Assembly: GCA_022767445.1 (NCBI GenBank)
Contig: JALENJ010000062.1
Location: forward strand, 1-64,000
Length of the DNA: 64,000 nucleotides
Source of the DNA: Erysipelotrichaceae bacterium
GTDB lineage: Bacteria; Bacillota_I; Bacilli_A; Erysipelotrichales; Erysipelotrichaceae
Direction: 5' to 3'
The position numbers were made by a program, and so were the translations under genes. The notes under the pieces were generated by a model. The model worked only from the letters and a program-made list of their open reading frames with translations. It was not told where the DNA came from and did not search any database. Each line of letters begins with the position of its first letter. Positions within the stretch are counted from its first letter, which is position 1. Positions 8,220 through 17,096 of the stretch are shown in pieces.

Positions 8220-9351
8220 CACTTCCTACCATTGAAAATGACTCAGTCGCCATACCTTCTTTATAGTTTTCCATCGGCCAAGCAATACGATCAGCTTCAC
8301 TGACACCAGACTTAATTTCATAGACATATAAATCCGTATCGAGCTCACCTACTTCAACTTCACGCTTTTCCAAACGATCATTCTTACCAGCTACCCAAAG
8401 ATATGTCTTATCCCCATCCATCATGACAAAGGAAGCGTCTAACCAAATACCATCACGATGAACAGCAGTTCCTGTATTCAACTCTGTATAGATATGTTGT
8501 CCCAACATCAAACCATCAGAGGAATCAAGAGAGATGTAGAAAGGATAGGTACTTGAACTTTCAGCAGAGTTGGAAGATGAACCAAATCCATACATGCTAT
8601 TTTGTTGAACGTTTGGATCAGTCTTAATCTCTGTAATCTTACCCGTCCAAAACTTCGTCTCATCAACGCGAGAGCGCACTATCATCTCTTGACCTACAGT
8701 GAGTGAATGAATCGAATTCTCATCCACTGTACCCTTGACTCTAAACTCACCTGATTGTGAAATTTCAATATACGCAACAGAGTTACCCTGTGCATCTGTT
8801 GGATTTTCATTGATTGCCTTGATTGTACCAGTTGTATTGGCCAATACAGACGCTCCATCAATCTCCTTTTGCTTGCTGGCAAGATCCAACTGCTTTTGTT
8901 GGATCTGTAGTTGCTTGGAGCGAATCTCATTTTCCGCAATCGCTACGGCATTAGATCCGCTAATACGACCATCCGAAATCTGTGCACGTGTATCAGTAAT
9001 ATCATTTGTTAAAGCCTCAATATCTAGATTGATAGAGTCGACTTCCTTTTGGGCATCGGAAATGTCATAGCGGAACAAAACTGTTGTAGGTGTCACCTGA
9101 TCTCCAACCGACACGAGAAGTTCAGCGACCTTCTTATCCTGATTTTTGTTGACCTTGACACTGTCCTGGGCCTCAACCACACCCGCAAAACGATCGCTAC
9201 TGGATGCGGAAGAACCCAAAATCGTACTAATCGATTCGACGTAGGCAACCTCACCTCCAGATGATGATTGACCCTGTCCTTTTAACAGAAACGCCACCGC
9301 CGCAATCACAACACCTGCGATAACCACACCAATGATAATCTTTTTCTTCAT
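8212..9351 (-). CDS. HlyD-family membrane fusion protein (first adaptor of the export operon)
   Basis: This periplasmic-adaptor-like protein of a Gram-positive ABC exporter is anchored by one N-terminal helix (IIIGVVIAGVVIAAVAFLL). It has split lipoyl halves around KVNKNQDKKVAELLVSVGDQV and GASVLANTTGTIKAI, separated by a coiled-coil-forming segment of about 80 residues rich in Asp, Ile and Gln. A beta-barrel region with VRSRVDETKFWTGKI follows. The start MKKKIIIG is preceded by GGAGAGG. It is the promoter-proximal gene of the operon, divergent from the LtaS-like gene, and shows ordinary MacA-like size, unlike its longer partner downstream. Confidence 0.87.
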   Translation of the reverse strand: MKKKIIIGVVIAGVVIAAVAFLLKGQGQSSSGGEVAYVESISTILGSSASSSDRFAGVVEAQDSVKVNKNQDKKVAELLVSVGDQVTPTTVLFRYDISDAQKEVDSINLDIEALTNDITDTRAQISDGRISGSNAVAIAENEIRSKQLQIQQKQLDLASKQKEIDGASVLANTTGTIKAINENPTDAQGNSVAYIEISQSGEFRVKGTVDENSIHSLTVGQEMIVRSRVDETKFWTGKITEIKTDPNVQQNSMYGFGSSSNSAESSSTYPFYISLDSSDGLMLGQHIYTELNTGTAVHRDGIWLDASFVMMDGDKTYLWVAGKNDRLEKREVEVGELDTDLYVYEIKSGVSEADRIAWPMENYKEGMATESFSMVGSDE

Positions 9352-9410
9352 AATCCTCTCCATATTCTAATCATCAGATCCTATTACTAAATTTATTGTA
9401 TAGAACGAAT

Positions 9411-9440
9411 GTGACAATTTCATTACATTCTATTTATAAT
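9411..9440 (+). promoter_or_regulatory. Promoter of the LtaS-like gene (leaderless arrangement)
   Basis: GTGACA (9411-9416), an 18-bp spacer and a perfect TATAAT (9435-9440) are present. The ATG follows 6 nt after the -10 box, so the predicted transcript begins at or within a base of the start codon. No Shine-Dalgarno sequence is possible. Confidence 0.65.
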
Positions 9441-9446
9441 ATTGTC

Positions 9447-11432
9447 ATGAAAGACAAAAAATACATACGTCCATTACTTTCTATCATTTTTATCGCACTC
9501 AATGTCTACTACTTTCATTCCTACAAAGACATTGATGCGACCAACACAATGTTTACAATATCGATTGTGCTATCAATACTGTTACTATCGATACCCATCA
9601 AGCACATACCTTCACGCATGTATCAAATCCTATCTACATGTATCATACTGATCATTCCACTTTTACTGGAGATATCCGTTGAGTTTTGCAATCACAATTT
9701 ATTGTCCCAAATCGAAGGATTTGGGAATATTCTATTAAATTACCTGATCAACTTTATCATTGTACTGATATTGTATGTTCTCTTTGCAAGTATCAGAAAA
9801 TCACTTACAGTCGCAAGTGTAATACTTTCCATATTCGCAATTGCGAATATGTATGTCAAACAATTCAAAGGGATTCCACTTTTACCATGGGATCTAAGTG
9901 TCATAAAAACAGCGGCCGGTGTCGCTTCTAACTATCAATTCACATTCAACGTACAAATCGCATACACGCTTACTACACTTGCATGTATCCTTGGTCTTAT
10001 TATACAGCTTCCACGACCAAAGAAAAACAAATATCGTGCAATACGCCGTTTAAGTTGTGCATTTCTTTCAACATGCATACTCATTACTTTCTATTGGACA
10101 GACTTCTTTCAAGTAACTCTAGGTGCTACCCCTGATTTCTTCAACCAAACACGGGGATATGAAAACTATGGAGCAGTCGCTGAATTTGTTGTAAATACAA
10201 AATATCTAAGCCTCAAAAAACCTGTAAACTACCAACAGATAAACCTCGAAGATCGTATCCAACAATACACAAATCAAGATACGACAATCACCCATACTGC
10301 TCTTCAACAATCACCAAACCCAACCATCCAAAAACCGAATATCATCGTTATCATGAATGAAGCTTTTTCCGATTTAAAAGTGATTGGTGATTTTCAAACA
10401 AACCAAGATTACATGCCGTTTGAAAACAGTATGTTAAATGCTAAGAATACAATCCAGGGTAACGTTTATGTTTCCACAATTGGTACTGGTACCAGCAATA
10501 CCGAATTTGAATTCCTTACCAATAACACAATGGCTTTTTTACCGATTGGCTCAAACGCATACACACTTTATGAAAAACACAGTCAACCAGGCATGGCAAT
10601 GAATCTTGGTAATCAAGATTACAGTACGACTGCCTTTCATCCCTACTACAAAGAAAACTGGAATCGTATCAATACATATGAGTATATGGGATTTGATCAA
10701 TTCATCGGACTTGAAGATATTGATAATTATCACAAGTTAAGAAACTACATCTCAGATGAATGGGATTTCTCCTACATCACAAAACTGTATGAACAACGTG
10801 ACCAAACAAAACCTTTCTTCCTATTCAATGTGACCATGCAGAATCACTCACCATACACTACAGGTAAACTAGATGATATCCATATCACATCCATGCAAGG
10901 AAACTACCCAGAAACAGAAGAATACCTCAGTGCAATCTATCATAGTGATCAAGCACTCAAACAACTCGTCAACTACTTTCAAACACAACAAGAACCTACA
11001 ATCATCCTAATGTATGGCGATCATCAACCTTACATCGAAGACGAATTCTACGAAGAACTCTATGATAAATCTCTTCACTCACTCAGTGATAAAGAGAATC
11101 AAAAGCGATATATCACCCACTTCTTCATGTGGGCAAACTACGATATCCCTAGCGGTAATATCCCACACATTAGTGCCAATTATCTACAATTACTCTTACT
11201 TGAAAATGCCGGTACAGCACTGACACCTTACCAACAGTTTTTACAGACGCTTTACAGTCAAGTACCTGTGATATCTGCCTATGGATGTATCGACTCACAA
11301 GGAAAATATTTCACCATCAATCAAACAAATCCATACCAAGATATACTAAATTTCTATGATAATCTTTCTTACAACAATTTAATCGAACTAGAAAGAAGAA
11401 AAGATGATTTATTCATCATTAAACCAAAGTAA
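9447..11432 (+). CDS. LTA synthase family / phosphoglycerol transferase-like sulfatase-fold membrane enzyme
   Basis: This is a membrane enzyme that probably transfers glycerophosphate or a related group onto surface glycans or lipids. About six N-terminal hydrophobic helices lie within residues 5-220, followed by an extracellular alkaline-phosphatase/sulfatase-like domain beginning at NIIVIMNEAFSDL. STIGTGTSNTEFEFLT contains the likely nucleophilic Thr, MQNHSPYT a conserved His, and MYGDHQPYIED the metal-binding Asp-His. The motif NEAF differs from classical LtaS, so a related function is possible. The ATG at 9447 was chosen because a TATAAT box lies just upstream; a frame extended to 9396 would start within the promoter. 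Confidence 0.85.
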   Translation: MKDKKYIRPLLSIIFIALNVYYFHSYKDIDATNTMFTISIVLSILLLSIPIKHIPSRMYQILSTCIILIIPLLLEISVEFCNHNLLSQIEGFGNILLNYLINFIIVLILYVLFASIRKSLTVASVILSIFAIANMYVKQFKGIPLLPWDLSVIKTAAGVASNYQFTFNVQIAYTLTTLACILGLIIQLPRPKKNKYRAIRRLSCAFLSTCILITFYWTDFFQVTLGATPDFFNQTRGYENYGAVAEFVVNTKYLSLKKPVNYQQINLEDRIQQYTNQDTTITHTALQQSPNPTIQKPNIIVIMNEAFSDLKVIGDFQTNQDYMPFENSMLNAKNTIQGNVYVSTIGTGTSNTEFEFLTNNTMAFLPIGSNAYTLYEKHSQPGMAMNLGNQDYSTTAFHPYYKENWNRINTYEYMGFDQFIGLEDIDNYHKLRNYISDEWDFSYITKLYEQRDQTKPFFLFNVTMQNHSPYTTGKLDDIHITSMQGNYPETEEYLSAIYHSDQALKQLVNYFQTQQEPTIILMYGDHQPYIEDEFYEELYDKSLHSLSDKENQKRYITHFFMWANYDIPSGNIPHISANYLQLLLLENAGTALTPYQQFLQTLYSQVPVISAYGCIDSQGKYFTINQTNPYQDILNFYDNLSYNNLIELERRKDDLFIIKPK

Positions 11433-11437
11433 ATAAC

Positions 11438-11446
11438 TGTTATAAT
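11438..11446 (+). promoter_or_regulatory. Extended -10 promoter of the Mrr-like gene (leaderless arrangement)
   Basis: TGTTATAAT fits the extended -10 consensus TGnTATAAT and ends 6 nt before the ATG at 11453. No -35 box and no ribosome binding site are visible. The element overlaps the short intergenic space after the LtaS-like stop codon. Confidence 0.6.
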
Positions 11447-11452
11447 ATCCTC

Positions 11453-12400
11453 ATGGACGGTATTCAGTACGAAAAATATTGCGCGAAGTATCTATCTACT
11501 CTAGGCTATAAGAATATTAGACTCACCAAGGTAAGTGGTGATCAGGGTATCGATATTATCGCCAACAAGAAAAACAAGCAGTATGGTTTCCAATGTAAGT
11601 ATTACACAAAGCCTGTTGGTAATGACGCAATCCAACAAGCTTTTTCTGGCATTGCCTACTACAATCTTGATAAAGCAATCGTCATTACCAATCAAAGCTT
11701 TACTGCCAGCGCACGTCAATTAGCCAAACAAACACATGTAGAACTATGGGATCACATAGAACCACTAGACGATGGCAGTCACTACACACCATATCACTTA
11801 CTGGCAATCGTATTACTAGGCTTGGCGATGATACAGCTATATCAAATCTTTAACGGTACATTTCTAAATAAAGACTATCTATCCATCACATATAGCTTAT
11901 TGTTTATTTCAACATTATTACAAGCAATCCCACACCACTCAAAAACTGCCACAAGTTTATCACTACTACTTGCATGTATTCATTTAGGATTGTACATGCA
12001 TGCATTAGATAATCCACTTACATTCGATCTACAAATTATCGCAACATCAGCTTTTGTACTATTAACCGGTATACGCTTTGCGTACTATCAAAAGAGATAT
12101 CGCATTCGTAAGCTGATCACACAGAAGAACCAAGTTCGCCAAAACATCCAAGAAATACAAGAACAGATGAGCGCAAATCTCATCGATATCTTTGCGAATT
12201 ATCTCGATTGCAAAGTCAAGCTAGTTTCCACAATTGAAAAAGGTAATGACCTTGTCATTACCTTACAAACAAATCATACAAGAGTAAATCTATTACCAAA
12301 TTTACAACAACAACTCAATCACCAACAAAGTAAAGTCAGTTATCAATTAACTCCAATTGGACTACATCAGATTGAAGTCAACATCAGCGTACGTCATTGA
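11453..12400 (+). CDS. Membrane-anchored Mrr-like restriction endonuclease
   Basis: The N-terminal 100 residues form a PD-(D/E)xK nuclease of the Mrr_cat family. The predicted catalytic set is the Asp and Ile of DQGIDIIA, then GFQCKYY with Q-x-K, preceded by a conserved Glu in YEKYCAKYLS. Three to four hydrophobic helices follow (about residues 120-138, 143-160, 165-182 and 188-208), then a basic helix and a C-terminal soluble part. Mrr-type enzymes cleave modified DNA; the membrane tether suggests action on entering DNA or another role, which is an inference. No methyltransferase is nearby. It lies 20 bp after the LtaS-like gene but has its own -10 element. Confidence 0.82.
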   Translation: MDGIQYEKYCAKYLSTLGYKNIRLTKVSGDQGIDIIANKKNKQYGFQCKYYTKPVGNDAIQQAFSGIAYYNLDKAIVITNQSFTASARQLAKQTHVELWDHIEPLDDGSHYTPYHLLAIVLLGLAMIQLYQIFNGTFLNKDYLSITYSLLFISTLLQAIPHHSKTATSLSLLLACIHLGLYMHALDNPLTFDLQIIATSAFVLLTGIRFAYYQKRYRIRKLITQKNQVRQNIQEIQEQMSANLIDIFANYLDCKVKLVSTIEKGNDLVITLQTNHTRVNLLPNLQQQLNHQQSKVSYQLTPIGLHQIEVNISVRH

Positions 12401-12420
12401 TTACGCTGATTTTTCTTTTA
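12383..12420 (+). terminator. Intrinsic terminator of the Mrr-like gene
   Basis: ATCAGCGTA and TACGCTGAT form a 9-bp stem followed by TTTTCTTTT. The left arm lies inside the last codons of the Mrr-like gene, and the right arm overlaps the end of the convergent CpXC gene. Confidence 0.85.
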
Positions 12421-13090
12421 CCTTGGCAAGGAAGTCCATTGTCCAAACCTGATCAATCTCTACACTATCATCATCCTGTAAGAATGGTTTATAGTGCTCT
12501 TCGAGTGTTTGATATAACTCTTTGGTAAATGGTATCTCACCCACGATCTGATCGCCTGATTGAATCAAGAATAGATATCCATCCTCTGCTGTATTGAAAT
12601 ACATATGATCAATCTTTAGATCTTGAGATTGGATTTTCGCCATATCCCCAGTAACATACTTACCAATCTCAATGATACGATCATCTAGTTCAAGTCGAGC
12701 AATCAATGCCTTTTCTTGCATGTCTGATTGACTCGATACAATACGTCTTGTACATGTATCTAACCACTTGTTTAACGCATCATCTAGTTCATCACGATGG
12801 TAGCGACGATTTAGCACTAAGCTTAATTCCTCGTAGTCCTTCTCATTATCTGGATAGCCTAACAATAGATTCTTTGATCCATCGTGATACATGCATGTAT
12901 ACAACATATTCTGTGGAGTATGGCAACGAGAACATGTATGACGGAATAACTTACCAGTAAACAGTTGTCCTTCGATACTTGCGTCCTTTGCGGTATCGAG
13001 TAATGCATGGATATGCACCTTCTCCTTTTTACCGCAGTTGTGACATACAACTTCTGCTTTATAGGTATTCATATCACTTTTACGAAACAT
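12401..13090 (-). CDS. CpXC domain-containing protein
   Basis: The N-terminal region has the CpXC zinc-ribbon-like pattern: VVCHNCGKKEKV supplies the first C-x2-C pair and HTCSRCHTP the second. The C-terminal half is an alpha/beta region of unknown function. Proteins of this family are uncharacterised. The gene overlaps the 3' end of the fructokinase gene by 11 bp, indicating one transcript. The start MFRKSDMNTY was preferred because GGTGAT lies 4 nt upstream. An ATG four codons earlier and one six codons later are alternatives. It converges with the Mrr-like gene at a shared terminator. Confidence 0.75.
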   Translation of the reverse strand: MFRKSDMNTYKAEVVCHNCGKKEKVHIHALLDTAKDASIEGQLFTGKLFRHTCSRCHTPQNMLYTCMYHDGSKNLLLGYPDNEKDYEELSLVLNRRYHRDELDDALNKWLDTCTRRIVSSQSDMQEKALIARLELDDRIIEIGKYVTGDMAKIQSQDLKIDHMYFNTAEDGYLFLIQSGDQIVGEIPFTKELYQTLEEHYKPFLQDDDSVEIDQVWTMDFLAKVKEKSA

Positions 13091-14051
13091 GAATATCACC
13101 ATCCAATTCTAATACTTCCTCCAGTGTAGGAGCTGCGTTCATCGCACCCTTCTTCGTAGCCACAATCGCTGCAGAACAATTCGCAAACTTCAAGGCATTC
13201 TTCATTGTATCCAAAGGTATCTTATCGATGTTAAGCTCTTGTGCATTTAGGTAATACAATAAAGCTCCAACAAAAGTATCGCCTGCACCCGTGGTATCCA
13301 GTGCAGTGATCTTATGCGAATCCGCATGACCAAAACCATGTTGTAAGTAAGCATCACTGCCATCAGGACCACGGGTGATAATCACATGTTTCACACCATA
13401 CCCCTTGACATATGCAATCGCATCACTGACATCTGTTTTCCCAGTGATAAAGCTTACTTCATCATCTGCCATCTTTACAATATCTGCGTACTTCATAAAG
13501 GATAATACAGTATTCTTGCAAGCATCTAAATCATCCCACAAGTCCTTACGGATATTTGGATCAAACAGGATTGTAGCACCTGCCTGCTTTGCCTTTTGTA
13601 GTAAGTACTCTGTTGCGTATTTGACAGGATAATCTACCAAATCCACGGAACAAAAGCTGATAAAGTCTTTATCTGTAAAGATGATGTCTTCAACATCTTC
13701 TTTTTTCAGTAATAAGTCTGCACTAGGATTACGATAGAAACTAAAGTCACGCTGTCCATTTTCACTCAGTGTCACAAATGCTAAAGCAGTCTTAGCTTCC
13801 TTTGTCATCTTGATATATTGTGTATTAACTCCATAGGACTGTATCGTATCCTTCATGAAATGTCCGAATGGATCATCTCCTACCATTCCAATAAAATATG
13901 ATTCAGCACCAAGTTTGGCTGCTGCGACCGCAACATTAGCTGGTGCTCCTCCTGGTCTTTTTTCAAAAGCATTAACCTTAGCTAAACTATCTGCAGGTTG
14001 TACAGGTATAAAGTCGATTAAAGCTTCGCCGATTGCATAGATTCTCCCCAT
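13080..14051 (-). CDS. scrK: Fructokinase / PfkB-family carbohydrate kinase
   Basis: This ribokinase-fold kinase most likely converts fructose to fructose-6-phosphate. The first PfkB signature is in GGAPANVAVAAAKLG near residues 33-47, and the second, with the catalytic Asp and anion hole, is in DTTGAGDTFVGALLY near the C-terminus. Length (323 aa) and the N-terminal MGRIYAIGEALIDF are typical of ScrK/YdjE-type fructokinases. The start was set at the ATG 6 nt after GGAG; the longer frame would begin with TTG. No sucrose transporter or invertase is next to it, so substrate identity is by family only. Confidence 0.85.
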   Translation of the reverse strand: MGRIYAIGEALIDFIPVQPADSLAKVNAFEKRPGGAPANVAVAAAKLGAESYFIGMVGDDPFGHFMKDTIQSYGVNTQYIKMTKEAKTALAFVTLSENGQRDFSFYRNPSADLLLKKEDVEDIIFTDKDFISFCSVDLVDYPVKYATEYLLQKAKQAGATILFDPNIRKDLWDDLDACKNTVLSFMKYADIVKMADDEVSFITGKTDVSDAIAYVKGYGVKHVIITRGPDGSDAYLQHGFGHADSHKITALDTTGAGDTFVGALLYYLNAQELNIDKIPLDTMKNALKFANCSAAIVATKKGAMNAAPTLEEVLELDGDIHVS

Positions 14052-14149
14052 AGTCATCTCCAAAAAATTTACATACTGATTTTAACCTTATCACTCCACA
14101 TTAGCAATCATTTCAATACATTTCATAAAGAATTCCAGATATACATCCC

Positions 14150-14185
14150 TAAAAAAAACTCTATATGAATCATCACATAGAGTTT
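14150..14185 (-). terminator. Intrinsic terminator of ldh
   Basis: On the minus strand AAACTCTAT and ATAGAGTTT pair around a 12-nt loop and are followed by eight T. Confidence 0.9.
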
Positions 14186-14203
14186 ACGTGATATTGATAT
14201 CTT

Positions 14204-15157
14204 TTAGAAAAGACCTTCCATGTTCTTCTTAAGAACATCCGCAGAAGCAGATAGCTTACTTCTTTCCTCTTCACTTAAAGAAATAGGAACGAGCTCTTCA
14301 ATGCCGTTTCTGCCAACAATTGCAGGAATACTCAATGAGACATCATCGATGCCATATTCTCCATGTAAAGCTGTTGAAACTGGCAAGATGGACTTTTCAT
14401 CACGGATGATTGCACGGCAAATTCGAACGACTGACATCGCAATACCGTAGTAAGTCGCATTCTTTCTTTCGATAATCTTATATGCTGCATTTTTAACATC
14501 TTCTGCGATATCTTCTTCTGCAACCTGCATATCCTTATCGCCACCCATGCCTCTTAATGCGAAGAAATCTGCGAGTGGAACGCCAGATACATTGGCCATA
14601 GACCATGTGCATATTTCAGAATCACCATGTTCACCAATTACATACGCATGAACGGAACGTGAATCAACATCCAGCTTTGTGCCTAGCAAGTATCTTAGAC
14701 GTGCGGAATCCAATACGGTTCCTGATCCAAATACGCGATTCTCTGGCATGCCAGAAGCCTTTTGTGCATAGTATGTCAAAATATCAACTGGGTTAGCCAC
14801 AACCAACATGATACCTTCAGGGTTTTGTTCCTGAATGGCTGACATGATACCCTCATGTATCTTGATATTCTTCTTGATTAAATCTAGACGTGTTTCACCA
14901 GGTTTCTGTGCTGCACCTGCTGTAACGATAATAATTGCGGCATCCTTAATATCCGAATAATCACCAGCGTAGATATTCATTGGTGAACTTAAAGATGTAC
15001 CATGGCCAATATCCATCGCTTCACCCTCAGCCTTTGCTTGATTGACATCAAGCAATACCATCTCACTGAATAGGCCACTCTGCATTAATGCAAATGCACT
15101 AGATGAGCCAACAAATCCACAGCCAATTACTGCTACTTTACGAAAGTTAATACTCAT
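14204..15157 (-). CDS. ldh: L-lactate dehydrogenase
   Basis: This NAD-dependent cytosolic enzyme reduces pyruvate to L-lactate, regenerating NAD during fermentation. The Rossmann motif is GCGFVGSS at residues 12-19. The substrate arginine lies in GETRLDLIKKN, the catalytic Asp-Arg pair is around DSARLRYLLG, and the catalytic His is in GEHGDSE near 178. The 317-aa length is standard. A TATAAT box at 15191-15196 on the minus strand precedes an AAAGG ribosome binding site. The gene is monocistronic with its own terminator. Confidence 0.95.
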   Translation of the reverse strand: MSINFRKVAVIGCGFVGSSSAFALMQSGLFSEMVLLDVNQAKAEGEAMDIGHGTSLSSPMNIYAGDYSDIKDAAIIIVTAGAAQKPGETRLDLIKKNIKIHEGIMSAIQEQNPEGIMLVVANPVDILTYYAQKASGMPENRVFGSGTVLDSARLRYLLGTKLDVDSRSVHAYVIGEHGDSEICTWSMANVSGVPLADFFALRGMGGDKDMQVAEEDIAEDVKNAAYKIIERKNATYYGIAMSVVRICRAIIRDEKSILPVSTALHGEYGIDDVSLSIPAIVGRNGIEELVPISLSEEERSKLSASADVLKKNMEGLF

Positions 15158-15190
15158 TACCTTTCACATCCTTCCTCGTTATCTGCCACT

Positions 15191-15196
15191 ATTATA
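15191..15196 (-). promoter_or_regulatory. -10 box of the ldh promoter
   Basis: A perfect TATAAT on the minus strand lies about 35 nt upstream of the ldh start. The -35 region is not clear. Confidence 0.45.
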
Positions 15197-15231
15197 ACAA
15201 CATTTCTAACCAACACTTATTTTGAAGCACT

Positions 15232-15255
15232 AAAAAAACATCCCGTAGGATGTTT
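15232..15255 (-). terminator. Intrinsic terminator of the Na/Pi cotransporter gene
   Basis: AAACATCC-CGTA-GGATGTTT forms an 8-bp stem with a tetraloop that overlaps the stop codon and is followed on the minus strand by further T residues. Confidence 0.85.
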
Positions 15256-16939
15256 ATTTACTTTGTGTATCAGAAAGTGTTGGATTGAAACTTGCATCGA
15301 CATAGTCAAGAAGTGCCGATTTCGCAATGTTACAGCAGTGGTCACCCATACGCTCTAATGTACCTAGCACATCACAATAGATAGAAGCTCCAACGGATGA
15401 TTCACACTGATTCTTAGACATACGTGTAAAGTGTGCCTGACGAGCAACATACTCCTTCTTATCCATCAACTCTTCTAACTCCATGAGTTCTTCATAGATG
15501 ATGGCATCCTTCGTACGATATACCGCAATTGCCTTAGCGTACATCTCTTTAAAGTAATCATACATCGCGTTGATATCTTCCATCGCCTTAGCTGTAAACT
15601 TACTGCGATCCTCACGAACCAATGTATAGAATTCTGAAAGATTCATCGACAAGTCACCTAGACGCTCTAAGTTCTTGATGATTTCCAAATCACGACGGAT
15701 ATCTGACTGATCGCTTGGTGTTAAGTTTACATTCGCGCTGACTAATACTAGGAACTCCGTAATCTTACGATCCAATGAGTTGATTGTCGCCTCTGATTGT
15801 TTCAGATTCTCAAAGTCCTCATCCGTTCCTGGCTTATTGAGAAAATCACGAGAATCCATGACATCCTCATGTACGACATCAGCCATCTTGAATATCGCAT
15901 CTCTAGCAGCTGAAATAGCCACGGAAGGAAGTTCCGTATTTGCCATATGCTCATCCAATTCATCAACGTTAATTTCAATCTTCTTAGGTTCCTCACCTCG
16001 AATGATCAAACGAATTAAGTTACAGAACTGATGTAATAGTGGGAAGAAGACAATCGTCGCAATTGTATTAAATATAATATGTGCAACCGCAATCTGTAAC
16101 ATACCACTAACATGTAATATCGAGCATATCCACTCAATAAAATTCGCATAATGTGTTAAGAATATCATACCCAATGTTGTACCGATGATATTGAACAAGG
16201 TATGAATACCTGCTGTTCTTTTCGCTGCAGTCGAACCACCAATCGAAGCCAAAATACCTGTAATTGTTGTACCAATATTCGCACCAAACACAAATGGTAG
16301 TACTGCTCTAAATGTTAAGGCACCAGCCTCATACATCTTCTGTACAACACCAATTGTCGCTGCAGAAGCCTGCACAGCAGCTGTCATAAATGTACCAGCT
16401 AATAATGATAAGAATGGATTAGAGGCCATGGACTCCGCAAAGGACGCAAATGCAGGTAAATCCTTAATCAAGGACAACTCATCACCCATAGAATTCAAGC
16501 CATAGAATATCAAACCAAAACCAAGAATGATATAACCAGTACTCTTCGCCTTTTGCTTTTTTCCAAAGCTGATAATCATCGCACCGACAAATACAATATA
16601 TAAAACATATTGATCGATATCCAATGAAATCAATAACGAAGTGACTGTTGTACCAATATTGGCACCCATGACAATACCAGCTGCTTGTTCCAGATTCATC
16701 AGACCCGCTCTAACAAGTCCAATCGTAATCGCTGTTGAAGCAGAACTAGATTGCATCACAATTGTAATGATAATACCTATGAACAAAGCACTTAACGGAT
16801 TGGTTGTATATTTATCAATATAACCACGTAGCTTATCACCAGCAACAGCCTTTAAGCCATCCCCCATGAAGTTAATACCTATCATGAACAAGCCAAAACC
16901 GCCTACGATAATATCCCATCTAATGGATGAAAGTCCCAT
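15254..16939 (-). CDS. Na/Pi cotransporter family protein with C-terminal PhoU domain
   Basis: The N-terminal part (about residues 8-310) contains two repeats of the NptA-type Na/Pi-cotransporter fold with the QSSSASTAITIGL and QASAATIGVVQ signatures and GANIGTTVTSLL / GANIGTTITGILAS. The C-terminal 220 residues form a PhoU-like helical domain. It probably takes up or balances phosphate across the membrane with Na+, and the PhoU part may regulate it. Family proteins of 540-600 aa with this fusion are common in Bacillota. GGAGG lies 5 nt before the ATG. No pst or pho genes are adjacent. Confidence 0.9.
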   Translation of the reverse strand: MGLSSIRWDIIVGGFGLFMIGINFMGDGLKAVAGDKLRGYIDKYTTNPLSALFIGIIITIVMQSSSASTAITIGLVRAGLMNLEQAAGIVMGANIGTTVTSLLISLDIDQYVLYIVFVGAMIISFGKKQKAKSTGYIILGFGLIFYGLNSMGDELSLIKDLPAFASFAESMASNPFLSLLAGTFMTAAVQASAATIGVVQKMYEAGALTFRAVLPFVFGANIGTTITGILASIGGSTAAKRTAGIHTLFNIIGTTLGMIFLTHYANFIEWICSILHVSGMLQIAVAHIIFNTIATIVFFPLLHQFCNLIRLIIRGEEPKKIEINVDELDEHMANTELPSVAISAARDAIFKMADVVHEDVMDSRDFLNKPGTDEDFENLKQSEATINSLDRKITEFLVLVSANVNLTPSDQSDIRRDLEIIKNLERLGDLSMNLSEFYTLVREDRSKFTAKAMEDINAMYDYFKEMYAKAIAVYRTKDAIIYEELMELEELMDKKEYVARQAHFTRMSKNQCESSVGASIYCDVLGTLERMGDHCCNIAKSALLDYVDASFNPTLSDTQSK

Positions 16940-17064
16940 TTGTCCTCCTGCAGATCCACTGATCCCCTCTGTTAAAGAAACAAATTTAATGTAAAGTATT
17001 TCTGCACAAAATTCAAGTACCTAGATATCATATATGAAATAACAGTTCAAAGATTGACTCCAAC

Positions 17065-17093
17065 GAAAAAAGTATACTGCATGTCAGTATACT
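17065..17093 (-). terminator. Intrinsic terminator of the TIGR01212 radical SAM gene
   Basis: The perfect arms AGTATACTG and CAGTATACT are followed on the minus strand by six T; the hairpin begins just after the stop codon. Confidence 0.9.
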
Positions 17094-17096
17094 CCT

